A stretch of DNA of 64,000 bases from Cocos nucifera (GCA_006176705.1 QRFJ01004297.1:62001-126000), one strand, 5' to 3'. Positions 1-10,230 are shown, numbered from the stretch's first letter. Numbers and translations: made by a program. The notes: generated by a model from the sequence alone, not told the origin.

Positions 1-770
1 ATTGATGCTAGCCAAAATAAAAAAATAGAGAAACAGGTTAGTACTGAGACTAACCACATAAAAAAACCTGAGCCAAAAACTACTACTGATGTTGGTTCTA
101 ATTTAAATGAGATAGACATACAAAAAAAGAGAATAGATGATTTATTTGAGACCTATAAACTTGAAATCCTATTTCCTTCAACTCTAGAAGCCAGTTTTTC
201 TTATAAAAATTAAGAGACATGTAATGAAAAGCCAATGGAGTTATTTAATCAAGATCATATTAATTTACCTCCATAACTAAAATTACATTTAGTCATCCTT
301 CGAGTATCTATTGCATCAAACTTAACTCATAACCTAAAAACTCAATATATGAGCAATCTATAAGAATAAATAAGAAAAATTCTTAATAAACATGGGACTG
401 AGAATAGGGTTACAAATTATATTGCTATAATTAACAATGAATATATCAATAAAAGGATAATAAACTATCTTCCTGAGATTGGCAATCTAAAATTATTAAA
501 ATTTATCAATCCAGTATTTGATACAGGATAGTAAGCTGCATTGTGTCTGACTGAAGATGGTAAATTTAGCACTTATTAAGAGGTAATTTAATATTTAATT
601 TTTTTTCATCCAATTTATTTTGTTAGTTTATTTTATTTTTAGGATATTTTGAATAAAGTTGTTAGGAGAGCCCAAATTTTCAAAGGCATATACTGGGCCA
701 TAAAAAATATATTAAGTCAGGTGTATTCTTTCCTATTCTTTATTACACCCTTTTTTTTTCTCCATTGAAG
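1..770 (+). pseudogene. Unidentified decayed reading frame, possibly with an intron
   Basis: Frame 1 reads like real coding sequence from base 1 to about 586 but is broken by several stops (for example TAA at 209-211 and TAG-TAA at 529-534). The product would be Lys/Asn/Ile-rich and includes LKLLKFINPVFDTG and LCLTEDGKF. After GAG at 583-585 a GT-starting, T-rich stretch runs to a TTTTAG at about 640. Reading resumes in phase with a Lys/Arg-rich, then hydrophobic segment, which looks like an intron or an AT-rich insertion. A purine-rich stretch at about 785-798 resembles those after the pol gene of Tat-type gypsy elements. I recognise no domain. It may be an accessory frame of the element whose LTR is at 7318-8886, interrupted by element A. 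The left end lies outside the window. Confidence 0.4.
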
Positions 771-830
771 ATAATGTCGATTAAGTTAGGAGGAAGAATA
801 ATAAAATTTTTAAAATTTTAAGTCCTCGAA

Positions 831-835
831 GAAGT
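831..835. repeat. Target-site duplication of element A (left)
   Basis: GAAGT directly precedes the TG of the left LTR and is repeated exactly at 6380-6384 after the right LTR. It is five bases long, as expected for copia integrases. Confidence 0.93.
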
Positions 836-1084
836 TGTGAGCTCAGAAGTGGCACTCTCAAGTCTTAAAAATATGAGAAGATAGGTCATGAAAAGATGGA
901 AGCGAGTCGGAAGAAGAATCAGTCTTAATAGTAAAGTTCAGAAACTAGGTTGGCTCACTCTGAGATTGAGCCAGCTCAGTTGGAAACTGGGTCAACTCAG
1001 TCCAGAACTGGATCGGCTAGATGTCAGAAGAAAATTCAAATAGAGAGTAGTATTTTTGGGCTATTAGCATGGTACACAACTGGG

Positions 1085-1109
1085 TCGGCTCAGTCTGAGA
1101 CTGAGCCGA
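1085..1109. repeat. 25-nt near-perfect palindrome in LTR U3
   Basis: Arms TCGGCTCAGTCT (1085-1096) and AGACTGAGCCGA (1098-1109) are exact reverse complements around a single G. The site lies about 140 bp upstream of the TATA box. The right LTR has the same site in mutated form (about 6012-6036). Confidence 0.85.
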
Positions 1110-1246
1110 TCCAGTCATAGGTTAGTTGGCTCAGTCTGAAACTGAGCACTGAGCCGGCTTAATTTTTGTGGGTTATTATTTTATGTACATGGATTGTTTG
1201 AATTTGAAAAGTTTTTCTATGAGCTTGGGCTTGACCCTTTGTAAAG

Positions 1247-1254
1247 TATATATA
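1247..1254 (+). promoter_or_regulatory. TATA box of element A 5' LTR
   Basis: TATATATA follows a GTAAAG context and lies 42 bases upstream of an AATAAA. The same arrangement recurs in the right LTR (6168-6175) and in the LTRs of element D (for example 41292-41299), so it is conserved in the family. Confidence 0.7.
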
Positions 1255-1295
1255 CTGAAAATAGGTCAAGATTATTAAGGTGCCAAAATATATTG

Positions 1296-1301
1296 AATAA
1301 A
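1296..1301 (+). terminator. Polyadenylation signal in LTR
   Basis: AATAAA follows the TATA box. It is also present at 6217-6222 in the right LTR, where it would serve the element transcript. Confidence 0.55.
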
Positions 1302-1460
1302 AGCTCTTTCCTTCTAAAAATCTCTTCCTCTCTTCTTCTCTATTTCTTGATTTATTTGATGTTGCTTCCACATTAATCTCTAAGAAGTACTTTCTTATTG
1401 CTTGGCTAATCACTGATGGCCACACCGATCCATGTGGGAAGAGCGCATATTTCCAACATT

Positions 1461-1472
1461 TGGTATCAGAGT
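1461..1472 (+). promoter_or_regulatory. Primer-binding site of element A
   Basis: TGGTATCAGAGT starts two bases after the LTR and matches the initiator tRNA-Met 3' end used by plant copia elements (TGGTATCAGAGC) except at the last base. Confidence 0.9.
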
Positions 1473-1726
1473 GGTGTTGCATGGAAGGAAGAAAGATACC
1501 CAGGATTTACTACATTCAGGATCTATTACATCAGGTTTTATCCTAAAACTTTTAGTTTGCTTCATGATTATCTCTAGATTGAGATGGAGATTGTTTATGC
1601 AGAGGAACGATGATATAGAAGTTTGGAAAGAGGATCTAGGGCTAGTTAGATCTTCTGTGAAGGATAGTTTTATTGATGTATGATCGTGAAGGGTGTTAGG
1701 GATCTGTTCTTAACTTATTTGAAGTC

Positions 1727-2560
1727 ATGAGATCAAGTGGATTCAAGATGGATTTTGAGAAGTTCGATGGCAAGAAAAACTTTACTCTATGACAGCAAAG
1801 AGTAAAAAATTTGTTGGTTTAGCAGAGGATCTATAAGGTCTTGATAAAAGAAAGACCAAAAAAGATCAGTGCTGAGAATTGGGAGGAGTTGGAGAAAATT
1901 ACTTTTAGCACAATTCAATTATGCTTGATCGATCAGATTTGGCCCGAGGTTTGCGTAGAGACTATGGTAAAGGGGCTCTAAGAGAGACTGGAGAACACAT
2001 ACATGGGGAAGAACATGATGAATAAGCTATGGTTGAAGAAATATTTGTATAGTTTGAGGATGTTCGAAGGCGGAGATATTATTGCACATATCCAAAGGTT
2101 CAATTAGGTGTGTTCTGAGGTGATGAGTTTGGATGTGAAGATCGACAAGGAGGATCGGACATTGATGCTATTATGTTCTCTTCTAGGTTCGTATGATGGT
2201 TTCATAACAACTTTAGTTTATGAAAAGGAGACCCTAAACTATGAAGAGTTGTTGGTGTGCTCAGATCAAATGAGCAAAGGAAGAAGATCTGCAAGGGAGA
2301 CCCTAAGTCTGAGATCTTGGTTGTGAATGAAAGATAGGAAAGATCAAAGGAGAAGATAAGAGGAAAATCTAAGGACAGGTCAAAGTGTCACGATCAGAGG
2401 AAGATGACATTGAAATATTATAAATGTCATCAATTTGGACACCTAAGGAGAGATTGTCCCCTTTTAAGATCAAAAAAAGGGAAGGCCAACAAGGAAGATG
2501 ATACAGCTTCTATGAGCAGTGGAGAAGGTCTGCTAGTTATATCAGATGGATCCACAGAGT
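1727..2560 (+). pseudogene. Element A GAG (capsid and zinc knuckle), broken
   Basis: The frame starts at ATG 1727, in the same place as in the sister copy D (ATG at 44629 on the minus strand). It encodes the copia capsid-like domain, opening with MDFEKFDGK, with LENTYMGKNMMNKLWLKK in the middle. Stops interrupt it early (TGA where the family has Trp, TAG where it has Gln). The zinc knuckle at about 2410-2460 reads YYKCHQFGHLRRDCP: the first Cys of CX2CX4HX4C is Tyr here, whereas D still has Cys. The remaining Cys-His-Cys are present. The protein would have coated the element RNA in virus-like particles. Confidence 0.88.
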
Positions 2561-3110
2561 GCAATACTATGTGGATATTAGATTCAGCATGCTAGCACTA
2601 CTATACTTCTCATCGAGAGTGATTTGCTACCAACCAGAAGGCCGATAGTGGAAGTGTCAGCCTTGGAGATGATCACTCATGTAAAGTAGCTAAAATTGGC
2701 TTTATCATGGTGAGGATGTATGATGGGATCATTCATACATTATCAAATGTCAGGCATGTACCGAAGTTGAAAAAGAATTTGATTTCTTTAGGCTACTTGG
2801 AGGAGCAGGATTATGCTTTTAGTAGCCAGGCTGAGAGTGGATGTCTGAAAATTTTCAAGAAAGCTTTGGTGGTGATGAGAGGTAGAAGATTGAGCAACAA
2901 TCTTTACAAAATGAAAGGCTCAATGATAAATGATAGTACAGAGGTGCTAGCAGCGGCACAGAAGGAGCAAATTTTATATCGACTGTGGTACTATCAGATG
3001 GGTCATATGAGTGACCGTGGGCTCACAGAGCTAAGCAGAAGAGGTATGATACCAGCCCTGAAGGAGAGCATAAATCTTTGTGAGCCATATATCTTTGGCA
3101 AATAGCATAG
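2561..3110 (+). pseudogene. Element A protease and GAG-pre-integrase domain, broken
   Basis: The aspartic protease active-site region reads WILDSAC at about 2570-2592, followed at once by a TAG and then HYYTSHREWF. DSA instead of DSG occurs in some Tork-like families, so that residue alone need not be damage. Downstream 2707-3105 stays open for 132 codons and carries LSNVRHVPKLKKNLISLG, typical of the protease C-terminus, then the GAG-pre-integrase block YQMGHMSDRGLTELSRRGMI. The Cys pair of the integrase zinc-binding head (about 3070-3100) is partly kept. Confidence 0.85.
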
Positions 3111-3900
3111 GGTGAAGTTTGCCAGATGTACCAAGCACAGCAAGGGAGTGCTGGATTTAGTGCACTTAGATGTGTGGGGACCAGCTCCTGTATTAGCTAG
3201 ATGTGGGGTAAAATACTTTATTACTTTCATTGATGATTTCTCAAGGAAGGTGTGGGTTTATCTGCTCTGAGAAAAATCAAAGGTATTTGCCCAGTTCAGA
3301 GCCTAGAGAGCTAAAGTAGAGGAGTCAGGGAGATAGGTAAAGTGTCAGAGGTCGAACAATGGAGGGGAGTATACTAGCCTGAAGTTTAGAAGGTACTATG
3401 AGAAAAATGGCATCAAATACCATTACACGGTGAGGATAACTCCCCAGTAGAATGGTGTCATAGAGAGGATGAAATAGACACTGACCAAGAAGGCATGGAG
3501 TTTGAGGCTACAGACATCACTCCCAAAGTTCTTTTGGGGTGATGCTCTAATTTTTTCTTATTTTCTTATGAACAGGTGCCCTCATTATAAGCTAAATGGA
3601 GGCATTCCAGAAGAGATCTAGAGTGGAAAGAAGGTAGAGCTTGGCCATCTGAAAGTCTTCGGTTGCACAGCCTATGCACATGTGGAGGCAACCAAGAGGA
3701 GCAAATTGGATCCAAAATCTCAAAAGATGACATTCATAGGGTATCCACAAGAAGTCAAGGGGTACCTACTGTGTGACTCTCAAGCACAGAAGTTAGTGGT
3801 CAGTAGGAACGTTATCTTTGATGAGAAGAACATCTTGAGGAGGTCTTAGATAGATGGAATTGAAAAAATAAAGGTGAACGGCGGTGGTCAGTCAGAGAAT
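3111..3900 (+). pseudogene. Element A integrase core, broken
   Basis: The DDE core can be followed across frame breaks. DVWGPAP (about 3170-3186) keeps the first Asp. The second Asp block reads RSNNGGEY, an Asp-to-Asn change (GAC to AAC) at about 3354. The Glu block NGVIERM (about 3452-3472) keeps the Glu. Four stops fall where family members have Gln or Trp (TPQ-TAG-NG, EEI-TAG-SG and others). The C-terminal GKKVELGHLKVFGCTAYAH and FIGYPQ blocks follow. Integration could not be catalysed by this product. Confidence 0.85.
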
Positions 3901-4169
3901 AATGGCATGTAGGTTACATCCACTTATAGGCATGTTCCTATTGAGGTGGAGCTAGGCAAAAAAGTATTATCTCAAATTGAAAATTAGCATGAAGGGCCGA
4001 CAGTTCAGACAGATGTGTAGGAGTAGCCACAAATATCAGTCAGAGATGTACCAGTGGGAGTGGCTTTGCACAAGCTCCAGTGTACTATTATGGGATCGAT
4101 CAGATATGGTATTGATGAGGTTATCTCCTATGCACTCATCACTGGTAATGAAAAGTAAGGATCATGATT

Positions 4170-5225
4170 CATGGATGTAGATCATGATGGAGGAGATAGA
4201 ATCACTTGAAAAGAATTAGACATGGCAGCTGGTGGATCTTCCAGAGGGTGCTCGACCTATTGGCTCAAAGTGGATGTTCACAAAGAAAGAAGCACCTTTA
4301 GAACAAGGTGGAGTCAGATTCAAAGCAAGACTGGTAGCAAAAGAATACTCACAAAGGGAAGGGATTGACTATACAAAAATTTTCTCTTCTGTGGTGCATC
4401 ATACATCTATTCGAGTTTTGCTATCACTGGTGGCACTGCATAACATAGAATTGGAACAGATGGATGTGAAGATGGCTTTTCTTCATGAAACTTTGGAGGA
4501 AAGAATCTACATGAAGTAGTCAGATGGTTTCATAGAGATGGGATAGGAAGAAAATGTGTGTTTACTTAGGAAGTCTTTGTATGGCTTGAAACAATCCCCT
4601 CGTCAGTGGTATCGAAGGTTTTATAGCTTTATCTTGAGCCTGGGTTTTAGTAGATGTGAACATGATTATTGTGTCTACGTCAAGGATGTAGATGAGGAGG
4701 ATGCCCTATACCTATTATTGTATGTAGATGATATGCTCATAGCCAGTAGAAGCATGGATAATATGAAAAGATTGAAAAAGGGCATTATCATCTGAATTTG
4801 AGATGATAGATTTGGGTCCAGCTGAAAAAATCTTTGGAATGGAGATTTGCAGAGATAGGTACAAAGGAATGCTCCATTTGTCATAAGAAAAGTATGTCCA
4901 GAAGGTTCTGAAGAGGTTTGGGATGGAGAAGGCTAAATCTGCAGAGACGCCATTGCCGAGCCATATGTCTTTCTCCATGTTATAGTGCCCCCAGTCAGAA
5001 GAGGAGAGAGAGTACATGGAATGAGTTTCTTATGCAAATGCTGTAGATAATATGATGTACACTATGGTGTGCTGTAGACCAGATATAGCACATGCTATGA
5101 GCATGGTTAGTAGATACATGGCTAACCCTAGGAAAGAATATTGGAAAGCATTGAAATGGATATTGAGATATCTGCATGGAACAAGGATTATGGTTTGATG
5201 TTTGGTCGGTAGCTAAGAGGATTTA
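4170..5225 (+). pseudogene. Element A reverse transcriptase, broken
   Basis: RT motifs run in order: PIGSKWMFTKKEAPLEQGG (about 4258), FKARLVAKEYSQREGIDY, MDVKMAFLHETLEERIYMK (about 4460-4516), SLYGLKQSPRQWYRRF (about 4576) and the catalytic LLLYVDDMLIAS (about 4714-4748). The YVDD box is intact. TAG at 4517-4519 replaces a Gln that element D still encodes as CAG (42907-42909, minus strand). TAG at 4544-4546 is shared with D (42880-42882). A frame change follows near 4790. RT and RH together made the element DNA from its RNA. Confidence 0.9.
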
Positions 5226-5757
5226 GAGAATAATCTATGAAGATGTGTGAAGGTTCAGGTCCTCTGGAAGGATTTGTTGATGCAAATTATGTTGGTGATC
5301 TTGATACAAGGAGGTCTACTACTAGATACCTCTTCTACATTTATGGTGGATTGGTGTCTTGGAGATCAATCCTTCAACCAATCACGGTCTTATCTACCAC
5401 TGAGGTTGAGTACATTAAGATAATGGAGGCTGCAAAGAAAGTCCTTTGGCTTAGGAGGCTGATTGATGAGTTGGAGGTGGAGCAGAGCAAGGTTATACTA
5501 TTCAGTGATAGTCAGAGTGCTCTGTTGTTGGCACAGAATCTAGTCTATCATGCACGCACAAAGCATATAGACATGAGGTACTACAGGATCAGAGAGCTGG
5601 TAGAGGAAGGTAAAGTGGAACTGATGAAGGTCCATACCAAGGAGAATCAGTCTGATGCACTCATAAAGGTACTCCCCAGAGATAGCTTTCAGAGATGTGT
5701 GGCATGGATGGGTCTGTTGAGAAGAGATGAGTTCACAAGGACTTCGAAGCACCAAGG
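5226..5757 (+). pseudogene. Element A RNase H, nearly open
   Basis: An open frame of 186 codons (5237-5797) covers RNase H: GFVDANYVGDLDTRRSTTRY (first Asp), STTEVEYIKIMEAAK (Glu), LFSDSQSALLLAQN (Asp) and ARTKHIDMRYYRIRELV with the terminal His/Asp region. These are the usual DEDD-type positions. The family motif ends SDAL-K-LPRD. A TAA at 5231-5233 just upstream is CAA in element D. The frame reads on into the 3' LTR, so its last ~13 codons are LTR-encoded. Confidence 0.88.
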
Positions 5758-5764
5758 TGGAGAA
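5754..5764 (+). promoter_or_regulatory. Polypurine tract of element A
   Basis: AAGGTGGAGAA directly abuts the 3' LTR and would prime plus-strand DNA. The same tract is seen in D (41662-41672, complement) and in front of LTR F (21359-21369). Confidence 0.8.
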
Positions 5765-6379
5765 TGTGAGCTCAGAAGTGGCACTCCCAAGTCTTAAAAA
5801 CATGAGAAGATAGATCATGGAAAGACGGGAGTGAGTCGGAAGAAGAATCAGTCTCAATAGTAAAGTTCAAAAATTGAGCCAGCTCACTCTGAGACTAAGC
5901 CGGCTTAGTTGGGAACTGGGTCGGCCCAGCTCAGAACTAGGTCAGCTAGGTCTCAGAGGAAAATTCAGACAGAGAGCAACATTTTTGGGTTGTTGGCACG
6001 GTACACAACTGGATCAGCTCAATTTGGGACTGAGTCGATCCAATCGCAGGTTAGCCGGCTCAGTCTGAAACTGAGTCGGCTCAGTTTTCATGGGTTATTA
6101 TTTTGTGTACGTGGGTTGTTTGGATTTGGAGAGTTTTCTATAAGCTTGAGCTTGACCCTTTGTAAAGTATATATACTGAAAATATGTCAAGATTATTAGG
6201 GTGCTGAAATATACTAAATAAAAGCTTTTTTCTTTCGAAATTCTCTTCCTCTCTTCTTCTCTATTTCTTGATTCATTTGATTGTGCTTCTGCATTAATTT
6301 CTAAGAAGTGCTTCCTTATTGCTTGGCTAATCACCGACGGCCATACCGATCCATTTGGAAAGAGTGCATATTTCCAATA
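5765..6379 (+). repeat. 3' LTR of element A
   Basis: It matches 836-1458 from TGTGAGCTCAGAAG to the end, with many mainly transition differences. The terminal CA has become TA (6378-6379). It is followed at once by GAAGT (6380-6384), the right copy of the target duplication. Confidence 0.95.
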
Positions 6380-6384
6380 GAAGT

Positions 6385-7317
6385 TTGTATTTAGCATTTA
6401 GACATCTGATTATGCTTAAGAATTGAGTTGAACTAAGCATTTTTTAAAAAAAAATTAATGCACAAATTAGAGAATTTGTGAGATATTGAGAGACCAAGTA
6501 TTAAGAAAATCCAATAAAGAGTTAAGTCTAAAATATAAATAATTTTTTTGAGCATTTTTTATTTTTTCTATCAGCATTAAAGAAGAGACTACTTTTTATG
6601 GACTTGTGTAGAGTAACTATACATTTTTTTATATTAAAAAAATAAAAAATTAAAATAAAATAGTTTTTATGTACTTCTCATTGAATAACCATGTCTCTTT
6701 GTCTAAGCAAGCATTAAGTTTTGCATCAAAAGAGAGGAAGGATGAAGAAGCTCATTATAAAGCTAGTCTTAACTCATAGTCTGTTTGATTCAAGCTAGTA
6801 AGTGCAAGGGATATTTTATACTCGGTGTCCTAAAGCCAACTAGTTTGGAAGTTATTGACCCAAAACTCGCTACATGGATTAAATAGAAAGCTTAAGGGAT
6901 TAAGGCATTCAATAATGGTACAATGTTAAAAAAAATAATATTGATTTTCCACCAAGTAACTGGATCCTCTTGCCTAAGTAAGCAATGATATTCGCATCAA
7001 AAAATGGGCAATGTGAATAAAAAAAATTAATAAATAAAGGATAGAAGTAGCAATACACTTGCCCATATGAATGTTTAGATAATTCAAAGATAAAGATAGG
7101 ATAATTTAGAAAAAGTTTAGAAAAGTTAAGTATTCTTCACTTAATTTTAATATTGGTAAGTACTAATACCTCAATGATATACCTCACTTATGCTCTACTG
7201 AACATCAATAGCCATTTTGAAACTACTTCGATAAAATTCAAAACTCTAAAGTTAAAAGATATCTAAAATTAAATTCTTTCTTTACTCGAGGACTAGCAAA
7301 GCTTAAGTTGGAGGATG
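6385..7317 (+). other. 3' non-coding internal part of a Tat-like gypsy element
   Basis: No reading frame is recognisable here. The stretch resumes the sequence interrupted by element A and leads up to a polypurine tract (AAGTTGGAGGATG, about 7305-7317) directly before the LTR at 7318. By position it is the 3' untranslated interior of that LTR's element, which would make 1-835 the upstream part of the same element. Confidence 0.5.
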
Positions 7318-8886
7318 TGATAAGTATCATAAATTTATCAATAAAATTATTAATTTAATAATTAATTTATATTTAATTTTAAGAATTAATAATCAATTTA
7401 TATATTTTTAAATAATTAATATTCTATTAATTAAAAAATAATAAAAAAATAAAATATTATTATTAATAAGAGAGCTTAATTTTTTAATTGCAATGAAATA
7501 AGTTTGAAGCAAAATGGAGCTAAAATGGAGTAGATATGAATTTTTAAAGGAAAAAATTAAAATAAAAAAAGAAAATGGCTTAGCCGGCTCGCCCAACCAA
7601 GTCAGTGCATTCAAGCCGACTTAGCCATAGAAACCATCCATCGGTCCATAAATCAGATGTGGACCGCCAGCTTAGCAGAAGGCGTCCAATCAGAGCATGC
7701 CACGTAGTGGACCAAGACTGCTAAAGAGCCTACAAAAAATTCATCATGGTTTATAGAGGCAAAATGGTAATTTCATAGGGCTTGCCGCATGTTGATTGGT
7801 CTGGTCTTCAAATGCACCTGATCTATACGGTCTACATGAATAGTAATGGTGCCATCGGACAGTTCTAGTGGTTTGCGGTCTAGATCCAATGGCTACCAAT
7901 TTTTTTAATTTTGATTTGGTTTTAGACTACTCCATCTATGTGATCGGACGACCGCACGCATCCCAGGTGATGATCTGACAGTCCAAGAAGCTTCTGACAG
8001 TGATCCAACCTCCCAGCGATGATCCAACAGCCCGATCTTCTCCAAATCAACTCCATCGGATGGCCAAAAATTAATCCGACCTGATTTGGGCTTTTAAAAC
8101 TCCTTTTTTGGCGATTTTGGGATTGTTTGATCCAAATCTAATAGCTAGATTTCACCCAGGGCAGCAAAATTCATCCAAAACTCCTTTAAATCTGATTTTC
8201 ACTCGGATTTCTTCCTTTGTTTGCTGATCAAAGCCTTTCTAGTCTTATATTGCTTGCAACAAAAGCTCTCAGCCTTCCAACATCTATTTAAAGGACTCCA
8301 GGCCTCCAAAATCAATTATCTTCGATCATGGGAAGGAGTTTGATAAAGGTTAGAGCCATGCTTGGGTTAGAGGCTACTTTAAGGCAATGGGTGCTATGAA
8401 GAAGAGCTGGCTTCTATACCATCTCAACACCAACGCTGATCCAAGATCAAGATCAACTGTTTCTTAGTTTTTATTTTCTTTTCCTATTCTTTTTAAATTT
8501 CATGTATTTAAATTATGAACTTTTTAATTAATACAAGTTTTTTTGATGCACTTTAAATTCATGCTTACTATTTTTAATTATAATTTAAATTTCTATTCTT
8601 TATTTTAATTGCTCTTTAGTTTATTACAAGTAGATGCTAAGATCTAATTAGTACATCTTAGTACCAAATTTATTATTTCACATTGTTTAATTTTTACTTT
8701 TTATTTATAATTCTATTTTTCTATTTCAATTTTTTTTTAAAAAAATTAAAGATTTCAAAATCAAAATACTACCTTCTTTGTGGATTTGATCCAACTCACT
8801 GCTTTCTACTTATTTTTTATTGATTTAAGTAGTCGAAATTAAACTGATAAACACAGTGTCTTAACGACAATATCGTGCTCTTATCA
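7318..8886 (+). repeat. Tat-like Ty3/gypsy LTR with internal sequence on both sides
   Basis: The terminal inverted repeats are TGATAAG (7318) and CTTATCA (8880-8886). A purine tract sits on the left and a primer-binding-like site seven bases to the right, so one LTR is bordered by a 3' interior on the left and a 5' interior on the right. A TATTTAAA at 8285-8292 is a possible TATA box. The start TGATAAGT and the AGTTTTTGG after the end are typical of Tat/Retand-type elements. No second LTR of this family lies in the window. Confidence 0.72.
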
Positions 8887-8892
8887 AGTTTT

Positions 8893-8905
8893 TGGTATCA
8901 TTGCC
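8893..8905 (+). promoter_or_regulatory. Decayed primer-binding site of the Tat-like LTR
   Basis: TGGTATCATTGCC sits where Tat/Retand elements usually have TGGCGCCGTTGCC. All four differences are C-to-T or G-to-A, as expected from decay of methylated CpG. It therefore only mimics the copia primer site. Confidence 0.6.
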
Positions 8906-9894
8906 AAAAATAGCATGAAAATTTATTTCTTTTGATTTTTTTGATTTTTTATAAATAAAATTATAAATAAATTTATAATTTTTTTAATTTCTTGTAAATA
9001 TTCCTTACTAACTTTTTTTCTTTATTTTGCAAATAAAAAAAAGTGAAGAGAAAAGGAACAAAAAGATCAAGGCAAAGAGGAAGCTTACAGTCTTATTTGG
9101 TGATAACAATCTTAACCCTAGATTTTTTTAAATATTATTTATTTTATTTTTAAATTAATTAAAAATTATTTACTTAAATCTAATTAAAAACTTCATGTCA
9201 AGATATGAAACTCTACCATTCATCATATTAGATTTAGTTTTATTTTTATTTTTCTCTTTGGTGATCGCTGGAGATAAGGTAAGCTCTTAAGTTCCATTAA
9301 GATCATGCATCTAATTTAGTTGCATAGAACTCCTTGTCTAAAAGTGATTGTGCATATTCATATTAAAGCAACTTAAGGGCAATACCTATTAAATAAGATA
9401 AGATAAAAATTTGATCATCCTTCCTTAGCCCATAAACAATCAATCAATATTGGCCTTAGGAACTTGAGCTCATTAGGACAAGAAACCCTAAAAGTTGAAC
9501 TAGATTAGGATTAGTTAATTTGACTGGTGTCTAAGGCAAGTGGTTTAGGGATGATTGAATCTGAAGAAAGGTGGTTTATAATTGATTCTGTTAGCTTACC
9601 TAGCCAAGCATAATTGGTGTCCAAGACAAGCAACGAGAGGACTCCCATCGATCTTATACTTATCTAGCTAGTTGATTGGCTGATCCTACACATGGAGGGC
9701 TTGAAGATGATCTTGGTAGTTAGAAGCTGTCTAAATCTAAGACAACCATTAGTTAGGATTGTTTGCCTAACTTAATTGCTAACCAACATTAAATCTAATT
9801 AAAACTAATCTTCTCTCTCTTCTTAGCTCTAAAACTTCTTAGGACCTCTTCTTTAGAACTCTTTTCTTTCTTCTTTTTTTCCTACTATTCTCTT
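8906..9894 (+). other. Leader after the Tat-like LTR, no gene seen
   Basis: No coding frame is recognisable. The leader contains a block at about 9526-9670 (GGTGTCTAAGGCAAG, CTTACCTAGCCA, GGTGTCCAAGACAAG, CTCCCATCGATC) that is clearly similar to a block in the leaders of the Angela-like copia elements H (56082-56150), C (31040-31190, complement) and E (about 48290-48420). A pyrimidine-rich run (9830-9890) precedes the low-complexity tract. Confidence 0.55.
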
Positions 9895-10230
9895 TCAAAA
9901 AAAAATTTAATTAAAATAAATTAAAAATAATAAAAAATAATAATTAAATATTAAAAATAACTAAAAATAATAAAAATAATTAAAAAATTAAAATAAATAA
10001 AAACTATGAAAATTAAATATAATTATAATAAAATAATAAAATCATTAAAAAATTATTAATTTTTTTTAAAAATAAAATAATTATATAATAATAATAAATA
10101 ATAAAAATAAAAAATTTTAAAAAATCTAAAAAATAAAATAATAATAATAAAATTATAAAAATTATAATTTTTTTAAAAAATAATAAAATAAAAAATAAAA
10201 AATAATAAAAAAATCTAAAAAATTTTGAAC
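9895..10230. repeat. A/T low-complexity tract
   Basis: About 335 bases are made almost only of A and T, mostly degenerate AAT/AAAAT units with A on the plus strand in the first part. A 94-residue minus-strand frame crossing it (10013-10297) is a product of composition, not a gene. Confidence 0.85.

Larger units (their letters stand above)
836..1458 (+). repeat. 5' LTR of element A
   Basis: It starts TGTGAGCTCAGAAGTGG and ends CCAACA at 1458. The U3 half (about 950-1160) carries several degenerate copies of a ~21-bp motif of the type GAGCCGGCTCAGTCTGAAAC, one forming a near-perfect palindrome at 1085-1109. A TATA box (1247-1254) and an AATAAA (1296-1301) mark the promoter and probable polyadenylation signal. 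A pyrimidine-rich block (about 1305-1350) follows. It matches 5765-6379 throughout. Confidence 0.95.
836..6379 (+). mobile_element. Element A: complete Tork-like Ty1/copia retrotransposon
   Basis: This 5.5-kb element has both LTRs, a primer-binding site, a polypurine tract and a flanking GAAGT duplication. Internal order is GAG, PR, GAG-pre-integrase, INT, RT, RH, which defines Ty1/copia; the Tork-like lineage is my reading of the RT and RH wording. The frame is broken by more than ten stops, mostly TAG at Gln positions, so it is dead. Its two LTRs differ visibly, mostly by transitions, so the insertion is not recent. A second copy of the family (element D, 41088-45516) lies on the other strand. 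A is inserted into sequence that continues from about 830 to 6385. Confidence 0.95.

Noticed and set aside
8893..8900. TGGTATCA after the LTR at 7318-8886 as a copia tRNA-Met primer site
   Set aside because: The context AGTTTTTGG...TTGCC and the TGATAAG/CTTATCA ends fit a Tat-like gypsy LTR. The match is explained by CpG decay.
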